Counted from the stretch's first letter, positions 16,242 to 24,991 are shown. The stretch: 64,000 nt of DNA from Cellulosimicrobium protaetiae (GCF_009708005.2 NZ_CP052757.1:434001-498000), one strand, 5' to 3'. Notes: a model not told the origin generated them from the letters alone. Translations and numbers: made by a program.

Positions 16242-16331
16242 GCCTCCGACGCTAGGGACGGCAGCGTGCCGGGCGCATCGGTCACGTGACTGCTGTGGAC
16301 GCCGGGCACCTCGCGACGGGATCATGCTCGG

Positions 16332-19088
16332 GTGCGGGAGCTCGTCGGGAGGGCGGCGGAACGTCGGGCGTTGCACGACGCCCTGACCTCGGCGCGCGCG
16401 GGCGGCGTCCGCGTCGTGCTCCACGGCGAGCCCGGGATCGGCAAGACGTCCCTCCTCGACGACCTGGTCGCGACCGCGCGGGCCGAGGGGGTGCTCGCAC
16501 TACGGTGCGTGGGCGTGCCGTCCGAGACGCACGTCCCCTACGCGGCGCTGCACCAGCTCCTCCAGCCCCTCCTCACCGAGCCCGCGCCCGACGCGCGCAC
16601 CGCGCTCGTGCGGCGCGTCGTCGGGGCCGTCGCCACGCGCGACGACCCGACCGGTCCCGCGCCCGAGCCGGTCGCCGTCGCGCTCGCCACGCTGGACCTG
16701 CTGCGCGAGCGAGCCGCGGCGACCCCGCTGCTGCTCGGCGTCGAGGACGTCCAGTGGCTCGACGCGTCGAGCGCGCTCGTGCTCGCGTTCGTCGCCCGCC
16801 GGATCGACGACGACCCGGTGCTGCTCGCCTGCTCGAGTCGCGAGCCGCTGCACCCGCCGCTCGACGACGTCCTGTTCCTCCCCGTGGACCTCGCGCCGCT
16901 CGACGAGGACGCCGCAGCGGTGCTCGCGCGCCACGCCGCCCCCGACCTCCACCCCGTCCTGCGCGACCGGCTCCTGACCGAGGCGCAGGGCAACCCGCTC
17001 GCGATCGTCGAGCTCGCGCGGGCCTGGCGCCGGCTGCCCGACGGCGCACTGGTCACCTCCCCCGTGCCCGTCACCGCGCGGGTCGAGGCGGCGTTCGCCG
17101 CGCGGGTCGACGGCCTGCCCGCCGACTGTCGCACCCTGCTCCTGCTCGCGGCCCTCCACCCGGTCGACGGGCGGACGGGCGAGCTCGTCGCCGCGGCCCG
17201 CGCGCTCGGGCACGACGTCCGGGACACGCTCGCCCTCACGCCCGCCGTCGACGCCGGGCTCGTCGCCGTCGCGCCGCACGCCGTCACGTTCCGCCACCCC
17301 CTCGTCCGCGCCGCCGTCCACAGCCGGGCCGGGACGGCCGCGCGACGCGACGCCCACGCCGCCCTGGCGGGAGTGACGACCGATGTCGACCGCGCGGCCT
17401 GGCACCGCGCCTGGGCCGCGACCGCTCCCGACGAGACGGTCGCCGGGGCGCTCGAGTCGAGCGCCGACCGCGCGCGACGGCGCGGTGCCGTCCTCGAGTC
17501 GGTCGCGACGCTCGAGCTCGCCGCGGCGCACACACCCGACCCCGCCGTCCGTGGGCGGCGCCTGGTGCGTGCCGCCTTCCACGCGTCCGACGTGGGGCAC
17601 GACGCCGCCCTCGCCCGCCTGCTCGACGAGGCGGACGTCCTCCCGCTCGCGGAGTCCGACCGTGCCCGGGCGACCTGGCTGCGGTACCGGCCTCAGGACG
17701 CCGTCGGCGACTTCGAGCGGATGTCGCGGCTCGTCGAGGTGCTGGGCGACCTCCACGCCGCGGGCCAGGCCGAGGCCGCGCTCGACTCGCTCGCACCGGC
17801 GGCGGACATCGCCTTCTGGCGCGGTGTCGAGCCGCGGTGCCGCGACCTGTTCTGCGGCGCCGTCGAGCGCCTCACGTCCACCCCCGACCCCCGTCTGCTC
17901 GCGGCGCTCGCGCTGACCGCGCCGGTGTCGCGCTCGCAGACCGTCCGCCTCGGCGTCGCCGCGCTCGGCGCGGGGTCGATCACGGACGCCGAGGCGCTCG
18001 CCCTCGCCGGACGCGCGGCCTCGGTGGTCGGCGACGTCGGGGGCGGCACGGCGCTGCTCGGGAGGGCGATCCGGCCGCTGCACACCCAGGGCCGTCTCGG
18101 TCTGCTCACGGCCAGCCTCGTGACCTATGCCTGGAACTGCTGGCACCTGGGGCGCTGGGCCGACGCCGCCGTGGCGGCCGAGGAGGTCCGCGACGTCGGA
18201 CGCGCCCGCGAGCGCCCCCTCGTCTCGGCCGTCCTCGTCGAGTCGCTGCTCCTCGCCGTGCGCGGCGACGGCGACGAGGCGCTCCGGGCCTGGGGGAGCA
18301 CGCAGGACGCCGTCGCCGCCACGGGGTCGCCCACGCTCACGGCGGTCGCGACGTGCGCCCGCGCCACGGCCCTGCTCGTGCTCGACCGGGTCGACGAGGC
18401 GTACGAGGCGCTGCGGCCCGGCTTCGAGGACGTCGACCACGACCGGCGCCCGGAGTCGGTCGCGAGCCTGCACCACGGCATCCTGCCCCTGTACGCCGAC
18501 GCCGCCCGGCGCGCGGGCCGCGAGGCGGCCGCCCGCGCCGCCGTCGAGCCGCTGCGCGCCACCCTGCGGCAACACGGGTCGCCGCTGCTCGCCGCGTCGG
18601 TCTCCTACGCCGACGCCGTGCTCGCCCCGGAGGACGACGCCGAGCCTCTCCTGCGCGCTGCGGGCGACGATCTCGCGGGCTGGCCGTTCCTGCGAGCCCG
18701 GGCGCGGCTCGCGCACGGCCGGTGGCTGCGGCGGCAGCGCCGGGTCGCCGAGTCGCGCGCCGTCCTGCGGGCGGCGCGCGACGGCTTCGACGCGCTCGGC
18801 GCGGTCCCGTGGTCGCAGGCGGCGCGCCAGGAGCTCCGGGCCGCGGGGGAGTCGGTGGCCGGGTCGACCGCGTCGTCGCTCGCGCTGCTCACCGCCCAGG
18901 AGCGCGAGATCGTCGCGCTCGCGGCGCAGGGACTCACCAACCGGGAGATCGGCAACCGGCTCTACCTGTCACCCCGGACGGTCGGGTCGCACCTGTACCA
19001 CGTGTTCCCCAAGCTGGGCGTCGCGTCGCGGTCCGAGCTCGCCCGTGCGCTGGACGACGGGAGGGGAGGCGGCGCCGGAGCCGGGTGA
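16332..19088 (+). CDS. LuxR-family transcriptional regulator with N-terminal AAA ATPase (LAL type)
   Basis: A 918-aa LAL regulator starting at GTG. Walker A HGEPGIGKTS is at residues 31-40 and Walker B GVEDVQWLDA near residue 140. A long Ala/Leu-rich helical repeat region follows. The C-terminal LuxR helix-turn-helix contains LTAQEREIVALAAQGLTNREIG and SPRTVGSHLYHVFPKLGV. Same architecture and length as the regulator at 7175 but clearly diverged, so they are paralogues rather than a recent duplication. The adjacent divergent alpha/beta hydrolase is a candidate target. Confidence 0.92.
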   Translation: MRELVGRAAERRALHDALTSARAGGVRVVLHGEPGIGKTSLLDDLVATARAEGVLALRCVGVPSETHVPYAALHQLLQPLLTEPAPDARTALVRRVVGAVATRDDPTGPAPEPVAVALATLDLLRERAAATPLLLGVEDVQWLDASSALVLAFVARRIDDDPVLLACSSREPLHPPLDDVLFLPVDLAPLDEDAAAVLARHAAPDLHPVLRDRLLTEAQGNPLAIVELARAWRRLPDGALVTSPVPVTARVEAAFAARVDGLPADCRTLLLLAALHPVDGRTGELVAAARALGHDVRDTLALTPAVDAGLVAVAPHAVTFRHPLVRAAVHSRAGTAARRDAHAALAGVTTDVDRAAWHRAWAATAPDETVAGALESSADRARRRGAVLESVATLELAAAHTPDPAVRGRRLVRAAFHASDVGHDAALARLLDEADVLPLAESDRARATWLRYRPQDAVGDFERMSRLVEVLGDLHAAGQAEAALDSLAPAADIAFWRGVEPRCRDLFCGAVERLTSTPDPRLLAALALTAPVSRSQTVRLGVAALGAGSITDAEALALAGRAASVVGDVGGGTALLGRAIRPLHTQGRLGLLTASLVTYAWNCWHLGRWADAAVAAEEVRDVGRARERPLVSAVLVESLLLAVRGDGDEALRAWGSTQDAVAATGSPTLTAVATCARATALLVLDRVDEAYEALRPGFEDVDHDRRPESVASLHHGILPLYADAARRAGREAAARAAVEPLRATLRQHGSPLLAASVSYADAVLAPEDDAEPLLRAAGDDLAGWPFLRARARLAHGRWLRRQRRVAESRAVLRAARDGFDALGAVPWSQAARQELRAAGESVAGSTASSLALLTAQEREIVALAAQGLTNREIGNRLYLSPRTVGSHLYHVFPKLGVASRSELARALDDGRGGGAGAG

Positions 19089-19118
19089 CCCCGGTCGCGG
19101 CGCCGCCGTTGTCCCCGG

Positions 19119-19520
19119 TCAGGCGACGGCGGTCGCCTCGAGCTCGACGAGCTGTCCGGAGACCGCCAGGCGGGTCACCCCGAGCATCGTCGTCGCCGGG
19201 GCCACGCGCGCGGCCCCGAGCCGTGCGGCGAGCACCCCGTAGTGCTGGAAGAGCGCGTCGACGTCCGTCGTGTAGACGTTCAACCGGACGACGTCCGCGA
19301 GCGTCATGCGCGCCTCCGCCAGCACCGACTCCAGGTTGTCCAGGCTCAGGGTGAGCTGCGCGGCGAGATCCCCGTCGTGCTGGGGACGACCCTCGTGCGA
19401 CATCGCCGTCTGCCCGGAGCAGTACAGGGTCCGGGTCTGCCCGGAGACCAGCACCGCCTGGTCGAACCCCAGGCCCTTCGACCACTCCACGGGGTTGATC
19501 GCCTCTCGTTCCAGCGTCAT
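19119..19520 (-). CDS. RidA (YjgF/YER057c/UK114) family protein
   Basis: The 133-aa product is a RidA-superfamily trimer subunit. Recognisable pieces are LYCSGQTAM (first conserved strand), QLTLSLDNLESVLAEARMTLADVVRLNVYTTD (helix and strand) and the C-terminal strand pair ending QLVELEATAV. Canonical RidA hydrolyses reactive enamine/imine intermediates using an Arg in the C-terminal half; here the equivalent segment reads GAARVAPATTMLGV, with an Arg at ARVAPAT in the expected position. Divergent from the WYL regulator 130 bp away, which may control it. ATG at 19520 has a GGAG element about 9 nt upstream. Confidence 0.88.
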   Translation of the reverse strand: MTLEREAINPVEWSKGLGFDQAVLVSGQTRTLYCSGQTAMSHEGRPQHDGDLAAQLTLSLDNLESVLAEARMTLADVVRLNVYTTDVDALFQHYGVLAARLGAARVAPATTMLGVTRLAVSGQLVELEATAVA

Positions 19521-19649
19521 CGCGACTCCGTCCGTCCGTTCGTGCCCGGGCGCGCGTCGACCCTGGTGGCCGACGTCCCGCACGCCCGTCCTCCGAGCCT
19601 CGTGGGGATAGACGACACCCCCTGTCATGTATCGCGGTACGTTTCTCGG

Positions 19650-20747
19650 GTGCGCGCCGACCGGCTGGTCTCCCTGGTGCTGCTGCTGCGGCAGCGTGGC
19701 CGCCTGTCCGCGACCGTCCTGGCGCGCGAGCTCGAGGTGTCGACGCGGACGGTCCTGCGCGACGTCGAGGCGCTCTCCGCCGCGGGCGTGCCGATCTACG
19801 CCGAGCGCGGCCGGCACGGCGGATTCGCGCTCCTGCCCGGGTTCCGCACGGAGCTCACGGGCCTCAACCCGGACGAGGCGCTCGCCGTGCTCGCCGCGTC
19901 GGGGCGTGGCGAGCACGTGCTCGGCCTCGGACCCGCGCTCGCGTCGGCCGTCCGCAAGATCGTCGACGCTCTTCCCGAGGCCCACCGCGACGCCGCCGAC
20001 CACGCGGCCCGACGGATCCTCGTCGAGCCGGCGATCGACCTGCTCGCTCGCCGTCAGGCAGCCGAGGAGATCCCCGCGGCAGTCCTGCACGAGGTCCGGC
20101 GTGCCGTGCTCGACGGACGGAGGCTCCGGATCCGCTACGCCGCCGTCGACCGGCCGCCGACCTCGCGCGAGGTCGACCCGGTGGGCATGGTCACCTCCCG
20201 CGGCACGGGCTACCTGCTCGCCACCGTCGGCGGGTCCGACCGTACCTACCGGCTGTCCCGGATCCTTGCCGCCGAGGCGCTCGCCGAACCGGCGGACCGG
20301 CCCGACGTCGTCGACCTCGATCAGCTCTGGCGCGAGCGCAGCGCCCGGTTCCGGGCAGGTGACGACCAGGTCGTCGCGCGCGTCCGGCTCGTGCCGGACC
20401 GCCGGGAAGCGCTCGTGGGCACCGCGGTCTCCGTCCACGCCGAGTCCGTCGCCGACGACGGCCTGCTGGTGCTCGACGTCACCTTCCAGGACCTCCGGCA
20501 CGCCGTCTGGGCGGTGTGGCAGCTCGGGCCCGACGCCGAGGTCCTGGACCCGGGACCGCTGCGGGACCTGCTGCGGGACCGCGCCGTCGCGACCGCCCGA
20601 CGCTACGAGGCACCCGGCGCCACGGCAGAAGGACGGCCCCGCCGCGGACGGCGCGGCGGGGCCGTCGTCGAGCCCGGGCGGGACCAGGTGGTCCCGCCCG
20701 GGGTCGTGCACGGGTCTCCCGGAGGAGGGTCGGGCTACCCGGCGTAG
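19650..20747 (+). CDS. HTH/WYL-domain (YafY-type) transcriptional regulator
   Basis: The product is 365 aa from the GTG at 19650. Residues 1-55 form a winged HTH (LVSLVLLLRQRGRLSATVLARELEVSTRTVLRDVEALS), and a WYL domain follows around residues 135-215 (RRLRIRYAAVDRPPTSREVDPVG, then GTGYLLATVGG and YRLSRI). WYL regulators sense ligands or nucleic acids and control adjacent genes, here plausibly the divergent RidA gene. The last 45 or so codons after RRYEAPG run straight through two strong hairpins and overlap the convergent pectate lyase by 13 bp, so the natural C-terminus may have been shorter. Confidence 0.82.
   Translation: MRADRLVSLVLLLRQRGRLSATVLARELEVSTRTVLRDVEALSAAGVPIYAERGRHGGFALLPGFRTELTGLNPDEALAVLAASGRGEHVLGLGPALASAVRKIVDALPEAHRDAADHAARRILVEPAIDLLARRQAAEEIPAAVLHEVRRAVLDGRRLRIRYAAVDRPPTSREVDPVGMVTSRGTGYLLATVGGSDRTYRLSRILAAEALAEPADRPDVVDLDQLWRERSARFRAGDDQVVARVRLVPDRREALVGTAVSVHAESVADDGLLVLDVTFQDLRHAVWAVWQLGPDAEVLDPGPLRDLLRDRAVATARRYEAPGATAEGRPRRGRRGGAVVEPGRDQVVPPGVVHGSPGGGSGYPA
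20632..20666. terminator. Strong GC hairpin, 14-bp stem
   Basis: GACGGCCCCGCCGC (20632-20645) pairs perfectly with 20653-20666 across a 7-nt loop. It lies within the 3' end of the WYL frame and 66 bp downstream of the end of the convergent pectate lyase, so it can serve as a bidirectional terminator. Confidence 0.75.
20673..20702. terminator. Strong GC hairpin, 13-bp stem, second of a tandem pair
   Basis: CCCGGGCGGGACC (20673-20685) pairs perfectly with 20690-20702 around the loop AGGT. It is 6 bp from the preceding hairpin; together they separate the WYL gene and the pectate lyase gene. Confidence 0.75.
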
Positions 20748-23437
20748 GTCTCGAGCTCGGCGACGCGGGGCGTGCCCGACGCGCCGGTGATCTCGAGGTT
20801 GATCTTCTTGAGCGACGTCGCGGGGAACGTGATGGTCCCCGCTCCGGATCCCGTCTTCAGGACGGCGCCCGTGTCGTTGTTCACGAGGCGCCACGTCCCG
20901 ATGCTGCCCCCGCCCGCGGCCTCCTTGACGACGACCCGGCCGACGGTCGTCGCGGTGCCCCACTTGACGGAGATGGTCCCCGTCGAGCCGCTGGGCGACC
21001 ACCAGGTCGCGGTGCTGCCGTCGATCGCGTTGCCGTAGCTCGTCCCGCTGCCCTTGCTCGAACCGTCCGCGCCGGCCCCGATGCTGAGGTTGGTGCCCGA
21101 CGGCGGGTCGGTCGGGTCGGTCGGGTCCGTCGGGTCGGTGGGGTCCGTCGGGTCGGTCGGGTTCGTCGGCTCGCCGCCGAAGGTGACCCGGAGCGAGCCG
21201 TCCGCCGCGAACGACCAGCCGAGCTCGCCGTCGTAGGCGGAGCACGCCGACCCGTTCGAGCCGGACCAGAACGAGTTCCCGCCCGCGTTCGTGCCGACCG
21301 TCTTGTCGTTCGCCCCGGAGTCGCACGACACGTTGCCGCTGAAGCGGTGGGTCCCGGCGTCGAAGCTGAAGTTGCGCTCCTCGTTGCCGACCGCGACGTT
21401 GCCGCTGACCGTGATGGAGCCCGGGTTCGAGTTGTAGGTGAACCCGTGCTTGCCGTTGTCCACGGCGAACGAGTTCCGCACGACGTGGTCGACCTTGATG
21501 TCCTCGCCACCGAGCTTGTACCCGTTGCGGTCGCCGTTGCCGGCCTGGCCGCCGTCGGACAGCGTGCCGTTCTCGTAGGCGAGCGAGTCCTCGATGGTCA
21601 CCGCACCGATGGGCCCGGTGTCGGACTTCGTGTACAGGTCCCAGCCGTCGTCGATGTTGTTGTGGGCGACGGTGTCACGGAACACGTTGCCCGGACCCGA
21701 CGTGAGCTTCGCGGCGAAGCCGTCCGCGTCCTCGCCGTCGGAGTCCGCGTTGTCGTGCGACTCGCTGCTGACGACGAGGTTGTTCGACGGCCACTCGCTC
21801 GCCGGGGCGCCCGCCACGAGGCGGGAGAGCTGGAGGCCCGTGTCGTGGTTGTAGCGGGTCACGACGCGCTCGACGACGTTGTCGCTGCCGCCGAGCAGGA
21901 TGCCGTTGTCGCCCGCGTGCTCGACCACGATGCCGTAGACGTGCCACCAGTCGCCGCCGATCGCGAGACCGCGGTTCGCCGGGTCCTCCGCCTGCGCCGA
22001 GAAGTTCAGCACCGGCCGCTCACCGGGGTACGCCGACAGCAGGGTGCGGTCGCCCGACGTTCCGTCGTTGCCCGGCTCGATCGTGACGGTCGACGACAGG
22101 TCGTACCTTCCGCCGCGCAGGAAGATCTCGCCGCCCGAGGCGACGCGCTCGATCGCGACAGGGAGCGTCGTCGGCGCCGACAGCGTGCCGGCCGCGCTCG
22201 CGGTGCCGTTCGGCGCGACGTAGATCGTCTCGGCGCTCGGCTCCGGCGGGTCCGTCGGGTCGACCGGACCCGGGTCTGTCGGGTCGGTGGGGTCCGTCGG
22301 GTCGGTGGGGTCGGGGTCCGGCGTCTGCGGCGTGCACGAGCCGTCGGAGACCCTGAGCCCCTTGTTCGCGCCGGCGGTCTGGTTCACGAGGTTCGGCACG
22401 CAGCTCGCCCCGTCGAGCGTGTAGGAGTAGGGGATGCTGACCGACGTCGTCGAGGTCAGGTTCGGGCCGGCCGGCTGGATGTCACCGCTCGGGCTCGACC
22501 ACGTGACGTTGTCGAGCACGTTCCCGGCGACCTGCCAGGTGCCCTTCTGGTCGGTGTAGAACGTGCCGAGGACGTCCTTCGAGTCCTCGAAGTAGTTGTT
22601 CTCGACCTTCGCCCTCGCCCCGGCCCGCGAGTTGATCCCGGACTCGTTGAGGTGCACGTAGTGGTTGTTGTAGATGTGGGCGACGCCGCCGCGCAGCAGC
22701 GGCGTGCGCGAGTCGAGGTTCTCGTACTTGTTGTGGTGGAACGTCACGAACCCGTTGGACGTGTCGCTCTCGCTCGAGCCGATGAGGCCGCCGCGGCCGG
22801 AGTTGCGCAGGATGCTGTAGGACAGGGTCACGTACTGGACGCCCGCCTTCATGTCGAACAGTCCGTCGTAGCCCTCGGACTCCCCGCCCGACGCCTCGAG
22901 CGTCACGTGGTCCACCCACACGTTGCGGACGCCGCTCTCCATGCCGATCGCGTCGCCGCCGTTCGACGTGGGAGAGCCGGACTTCTTGACGTTCTTCACG
23001 GTGACGTTCTGGATGATGATGTTGCTGGCCTCGCGGAGGTGGATGCCCAGCTGGTCGAACGTCGCTCCGTTGCCGACGCCGACGATCGTCACGTTGCTGA
23101 TCTGCTTGAGCTCGATCACGCCGGCGGCCGTGTTGCAGCTGTCGCCCGAGACCTTGGCCGTGTTGCCGTGGTTGATGGTGCCCTCGACCTCGATGACGAT
23201 CGGGGTGTCGTCGCTGGCCCTGCTGCACAGGGCCGCGTGGATCTGGGTGCCGGTCGTGGCGCGGACGGTCTGGCCGCCGGCGCCACCGGTCGTGCCGCCG
23301 TTCTGGGTCGCGTAGCCGGTCGGGCTGCCGGTCACGGCCGCGCTCGCGGTCGTGGTCAGGGCCGTCACGCCCATCGTGGCCGCCAGGGTCGTCGCGGCGG
23401 TGGCCGCGAGCAGTCGTCGTGCGACGGGTCGTCTCAT
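20735..23437 (-). CDS. Secreted bifunctional pectate lyase (PL1-PL9-carbohydrate-binding module)
   Basis: A 900-aa extracellular enzyme. A signal peptide covers residues 1-33 (ends TTTASA). Residues about 36-370 form a PL1 parallel beta-helix with VWVDHVTLEA, VTFHHNKYENLDSRTPLLRGG (catalytic R244) and a paired Cys near 346/368. A TDP-repeat linker (373-400) leads to a PL9 beta-helix (about 403-745) with the calcium-site/catalytic motif GEDADGFAAKL (Lys 577 as the expected Bronsted base). A second TDP linker (758-779) leads to a C-terminal F5/8C-like beta-sandwich (about 783-900) that probably binds carbohydrate. Both lyase types cleave polygalacturonate by beta-elimination, so combining them in one polypeptide suggests synergistic pectin depolymerisation. 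The AAAGGTGAGG ribosome site precedes the ATG at 23437; the leader is about 210 nt from the predicted promoter. Confidence 0.95.
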   Translation of the reverse strand: MRRPVARRLLAATAATTLAATMGVTALTTTASAAVTGSPTGYATQNGGTTGGAGGQTVRATTGTQIHAALCSRASDDTPIVIEVEGTINHGNTAKVSGDSCNTAAGVIELKQISNVTIVGVGNGATFDQLGIHLREASNIIIQNVTVKNVKKSGSPTSNGGDAIGMESGVRNVWVDHVTLEASGGESEGYDGLFDMKAGVQYVTLSYSILRNSGRGGLIGSSESDTSNGFVTFHHNKYENLDSRTPLLRGGVAHIYNNHYVHLNESGINSRAGARAKVENNYFEDSKDVLGTFYTDQKGTWQVAGNVLDNVTWSSPSGDIQPAGPNLTSTTSVSIPYSYTLDGASCVPNLVNQTAGANKGLRVSDGSCTPQTPDPDPTDPTDPTDPTDPGPVDPTDPPEPSAETIYVAPNGTASAAGTLSAPTTLPVAIERVASGGEIFLRGGRYDLSSTVTIEPGNDGTSGDRTLLSAYPGERPVLNFSAQAEDPANRGLAIGGDWWHVYGIVVEHAGDNGILLGGSDNVVERVVTRYNHDTGLQLSRLVAGAPASEWPSNNLVVSSESHDNADSDGEDADGFAAKLTSGPGNVFRDTVAHNNIDDGWDLYTKSDTGPIGAVTIEDSLAYENGTLSDGGQAGNGDRNGYKLGGEDIKVDHVVRNSFAVDNGKHGFTYNSNPGSITVSGNVAVGNEERNFSFDAGTHRFSGNVSCDSGANDKTVGTNAGGNSFWSGSNGSACSAYDGELGWSFAADGSLRVTFGGEPTNPTDPTDPTDPTDPTDPTDPPSGTNLSIGAGADGSSKGSGTSYGNAIDGSTATWWSPSGSTGTISVKWGTATTVGRVVVKEAAGGGSIGTWRLVNNDTGAVLKTGSGAGTITFPATSLKKINLEITGASGTPRVAELETYAG
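21101..21166 (-). repeat. 9-bp tandem repeat encoding Thr-Asp-Pro linker
   Basis: Repeated units of GGGTCGGTC type (plus strand) encode seven consecutive TDP tripeptides between the PL9 module and the C-terminal sugar-binding module. Such linkers are flexible and tend to be O-glycosylated in secreted actinobacterial hydrolases; their repeat number can change by slippage. Confidence 0.85.
22238..22321 (-). repeat. 9-bp tandem repeat encoding Thr-Asp-Pro linker
   Basis: A second TDP-coding repeat lies between the PL1 and PL9 modules (residues 373-400). Nearly the same unit as at 21101-21166, so the two tracts could recombine and delete the PL9 module. Confidence 0.8.
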
Positions 23438-23644
23438 CGTGGTGCCTCACCTTTCGTCATCGAACCGGGGGCAGTGCGTGGTGACTCGCGGTCCCAGGTC
23501 CGCGCCGGCGTCGGTCGACGCGGCGACCTCCTCCGAACGCGGGCGGGCGCTGGGTCGTGCGCCCTGCGCAGGCCCCGACGACGACGTCGGGCAGCCCGCC
23601 TCGACGAGCTCGTCAAGGCACCCGGAAGAGATGGAGACGTGGGT

Positions 23645-23687
23645 AACCGGTTTCTCGATCCTAGGATACCGGTTTCCCATGACGCAA
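23645..23687 (-). promoter_or_regulatory. Pectate lyase promoter with two ACCGGTTTC operator sites
   Basis: On the minus strand -35 TTGCGT (23687-23682) and -10 TAGGAT (23663-23658) are separated by 18 nt. AACCGGTTTC (23645-23654) and TACCGGTTTC (23667-23676) lie 22 bp apart, one inside the promoter spacer and the other just downstream of the predicted start. The AAACCGGTTT-like core is typical of LacI-family sugar-responsive repressors; no LacI gene is in the window. Repression in the absence of pectin products is the expected behaviour (inference). Confidence 0.7.
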
Positions 23688-23824
23688 CCCCGACGCGCTT
23701 GGACTGTTCATGACCAGGCGATGACACTGGTTCGAGGAAGCGAACACCGGGCAAGCCTTCACGGGCGACGCGACCACGCGGGGCGCCGGAGGCCGGAACC
23801 ACGAAGTCCCAGCCGGAGACGAGA

Positions 23825-23857
23825 AAGTCCCGGTCAGGACCTGCCTGACCGGGACTT
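23825..23857. terminator. Terminator of tRNA-Leu
   Basis: A perfect 13-bp stem (AAGTCCCGGTCAG at 23825-23837 with 23845-23857) and 7-nt loop lies 8 bp past the 3' end of the tRNA on the minus strand. Read in either direction it ends in a short A/T-containing base. Confidence 0.75.
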
Positions 23858-23864
23858 CGTCACG

Positions 23865-23947
23865 TGCGCGAGGGGGGACTTGAACCCCCACGCCCTTTCG
23901 GACACTGGCACCTGAAGCCAGCGCGTCTGCCATTCCGCCACTCGCGC
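23865..23947 (-). tRNA. tRNA-Leu (anticodon CAG)
   Basis: The minus strand gives acceptor GCGCGAG pairing with CTCGCGC, D-loop with GGCGGAATGGCAGAC, anticodon stem GCTGG/CCAGT with loop containing CAG, a long variable arm (GTGTCCGAAAGGGCGT) as expected for a class II tRNA, and T-arm GGGGGTTCAAGTCCCCC. Discriminator A; CCA is not encoded. Confidence 0.95.
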
Positions 23948-24273
23948 GTGCCGCAGAAGACTAGCACGACGCACGAGGACGCCTGGAACCGCGCGGCCGG
24001 ACGTGACGGCCGCCACGTGCCGTCCGTCGCGCACCCCCACAGGCACCGACGGCTGCGCGCCCGACGTTCACACGGTCCACCACGAACGCGCCACATCCGT
24101 CCGGAGATCGTGCGACGAATCGGGCCTCCGGCGCAGACGTGATCGATACGATCTAGGTAGTCTGCCCGGGACGCGGGCGTGCACGAGGGGGCCACGGGGA
24201 GCACGGCCGACGGGGCAGACGAGAACCATGCGGCACGAGCCGCGGCACGATCGAGCACGAGGGAGGAGGTGGC
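23948..24273. other. Intergenic region upstream of fhaA
   Basis: 326 bp without a gene between tRNA-Leu and fhaA. It contains a short AT-richer stretch at about 24141-24163 (GATCGATACGATCTAGGTAG) with TACGAT and TAGTCT as possible -10 elements for the divisome kinase/phosphatase operon, but no matching -35 hexamer is evident. A strong GGGAGGAGG ribosome site precedes fhaA. Confidence 0.5.
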
Positions 24274-24981
24274 ATGGGAGTCCTGGACCGCTTCGAGAAG
24301 GGCGTCGAGCGCGTGGTGAACAACGCGTTCGCCAAGGTCGGGCGCAGCGAGGTCAAGCCCGTCGAGCTGGCGAGCGCGCTGCGGCGCGAGGTCGACGACC
24401 GCGCCGCCGTCGTCGACCGCGAGCGCACGGTCGTGCCCAACGAGTTCACCATCGAGCTGTCGGTGGACGACTTCGGCCAGGTCGAGGGGTGGGGCGCGGA
24501 GACGCTCGCCGACGAGCTGGCGTCGAACGTCACGCAGTACGCGGCGTCGCAGCACTACGCGTTCGTCGGCCCCGTCAGCGTGAGCTTCGAGCAGAACGAC
24601 GTGCTCGACGTCGGGCGCTTCCAGCTCCGCTCGGCGAGCGTGCGCGGCAACGTCGCCCCCGCGACGTCCGCGTCCCCGAGCACCCGGCACCCGCTCGTCG
24701 ACATCGACGGGCAGCGCTACCTGCTCACGGGCCCGGTCACCGTCATCGGCCGCGGCTCGGAGGCCGACATCGTCGTCGACGACCCGGGCGTCTCGCGCCG
24801 CCACCTCGAGATCCGCGTGACCCCCGAGGGCGTCATCGCGAGCGACCTCGGCTCGACCAACGGCCTGTTCGTCGAGGGCCACCAGGTCCCGGCCGCGACG
24901 CTGCTCGACGGCAACTCCCTGACGATCGGCCGTACCCGCATCATGTTCTGGACCGGCGCGTCCGACAACGAGGAGTGGTGA
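24274..24981 (+). CDS. fhaA: FhaA: DUF3662 and FHA domain protein
   Basis: A 235-aa cytosolic phosphothreonine-binding adaptor. The N-terminal DUF3662 domain (about residues 1-120) begins MGVLDRFEKGVERVVNNAFAKV, the signature of FhaA. A linker leads to a C-terminal FHA domain (about 145-232) with GRGSEADIVVDDPGVSRRHLEIR and SDLGSTNGLFVEG, including the phosphate-contacting Arg, Ser and Asn. In mycobacteria FhaA binds phosphorylated MviN/CwlM partners to control peptidoglycan synthesis. Shorter than the mycobacterial protein because the middle linker is brief. First gene of the fhaA-pknB cluster. Confidence 0.95.
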   Translation: MGVLDRFEKGVERVVNNAFAKVGRSEVKPVELASALRREVDDRAAVVDRERTVVPNEFTIELSVDDFGQVEGWGAETLADELASNVTQYAASQHYAFVGPVSVSFEQNDVLDVGRFQLRSASVRGNVAPATSASPSTRHPLVDIDGQRYLLTGPVTVIGRGSEADIVVDDPGVSRRHLEIRVTPEGVIASDLGSTNGLFVEGHQVPAATLLDGNSLTIGRTRIMFWTGASDNEEW

Positions 24982-24991
24982 TCCGGCCCGC

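Noticed and set aside
19119..21326. 735-codon minus-strand frame upstream of RidA
   Set aside because: Only the last 133 codons match RidA; the rest is antisense to the WYL gene and contains the terminators and TDP repeats of pectate lyase in the wrong frame.
21101..22321. The two 9-bp repeat tracts as a minisatellite or CRISPR-like array
   Set aside because: They are in frame, encode Thr-Asp-Pro linkers between catalytic modules and have no spacers.
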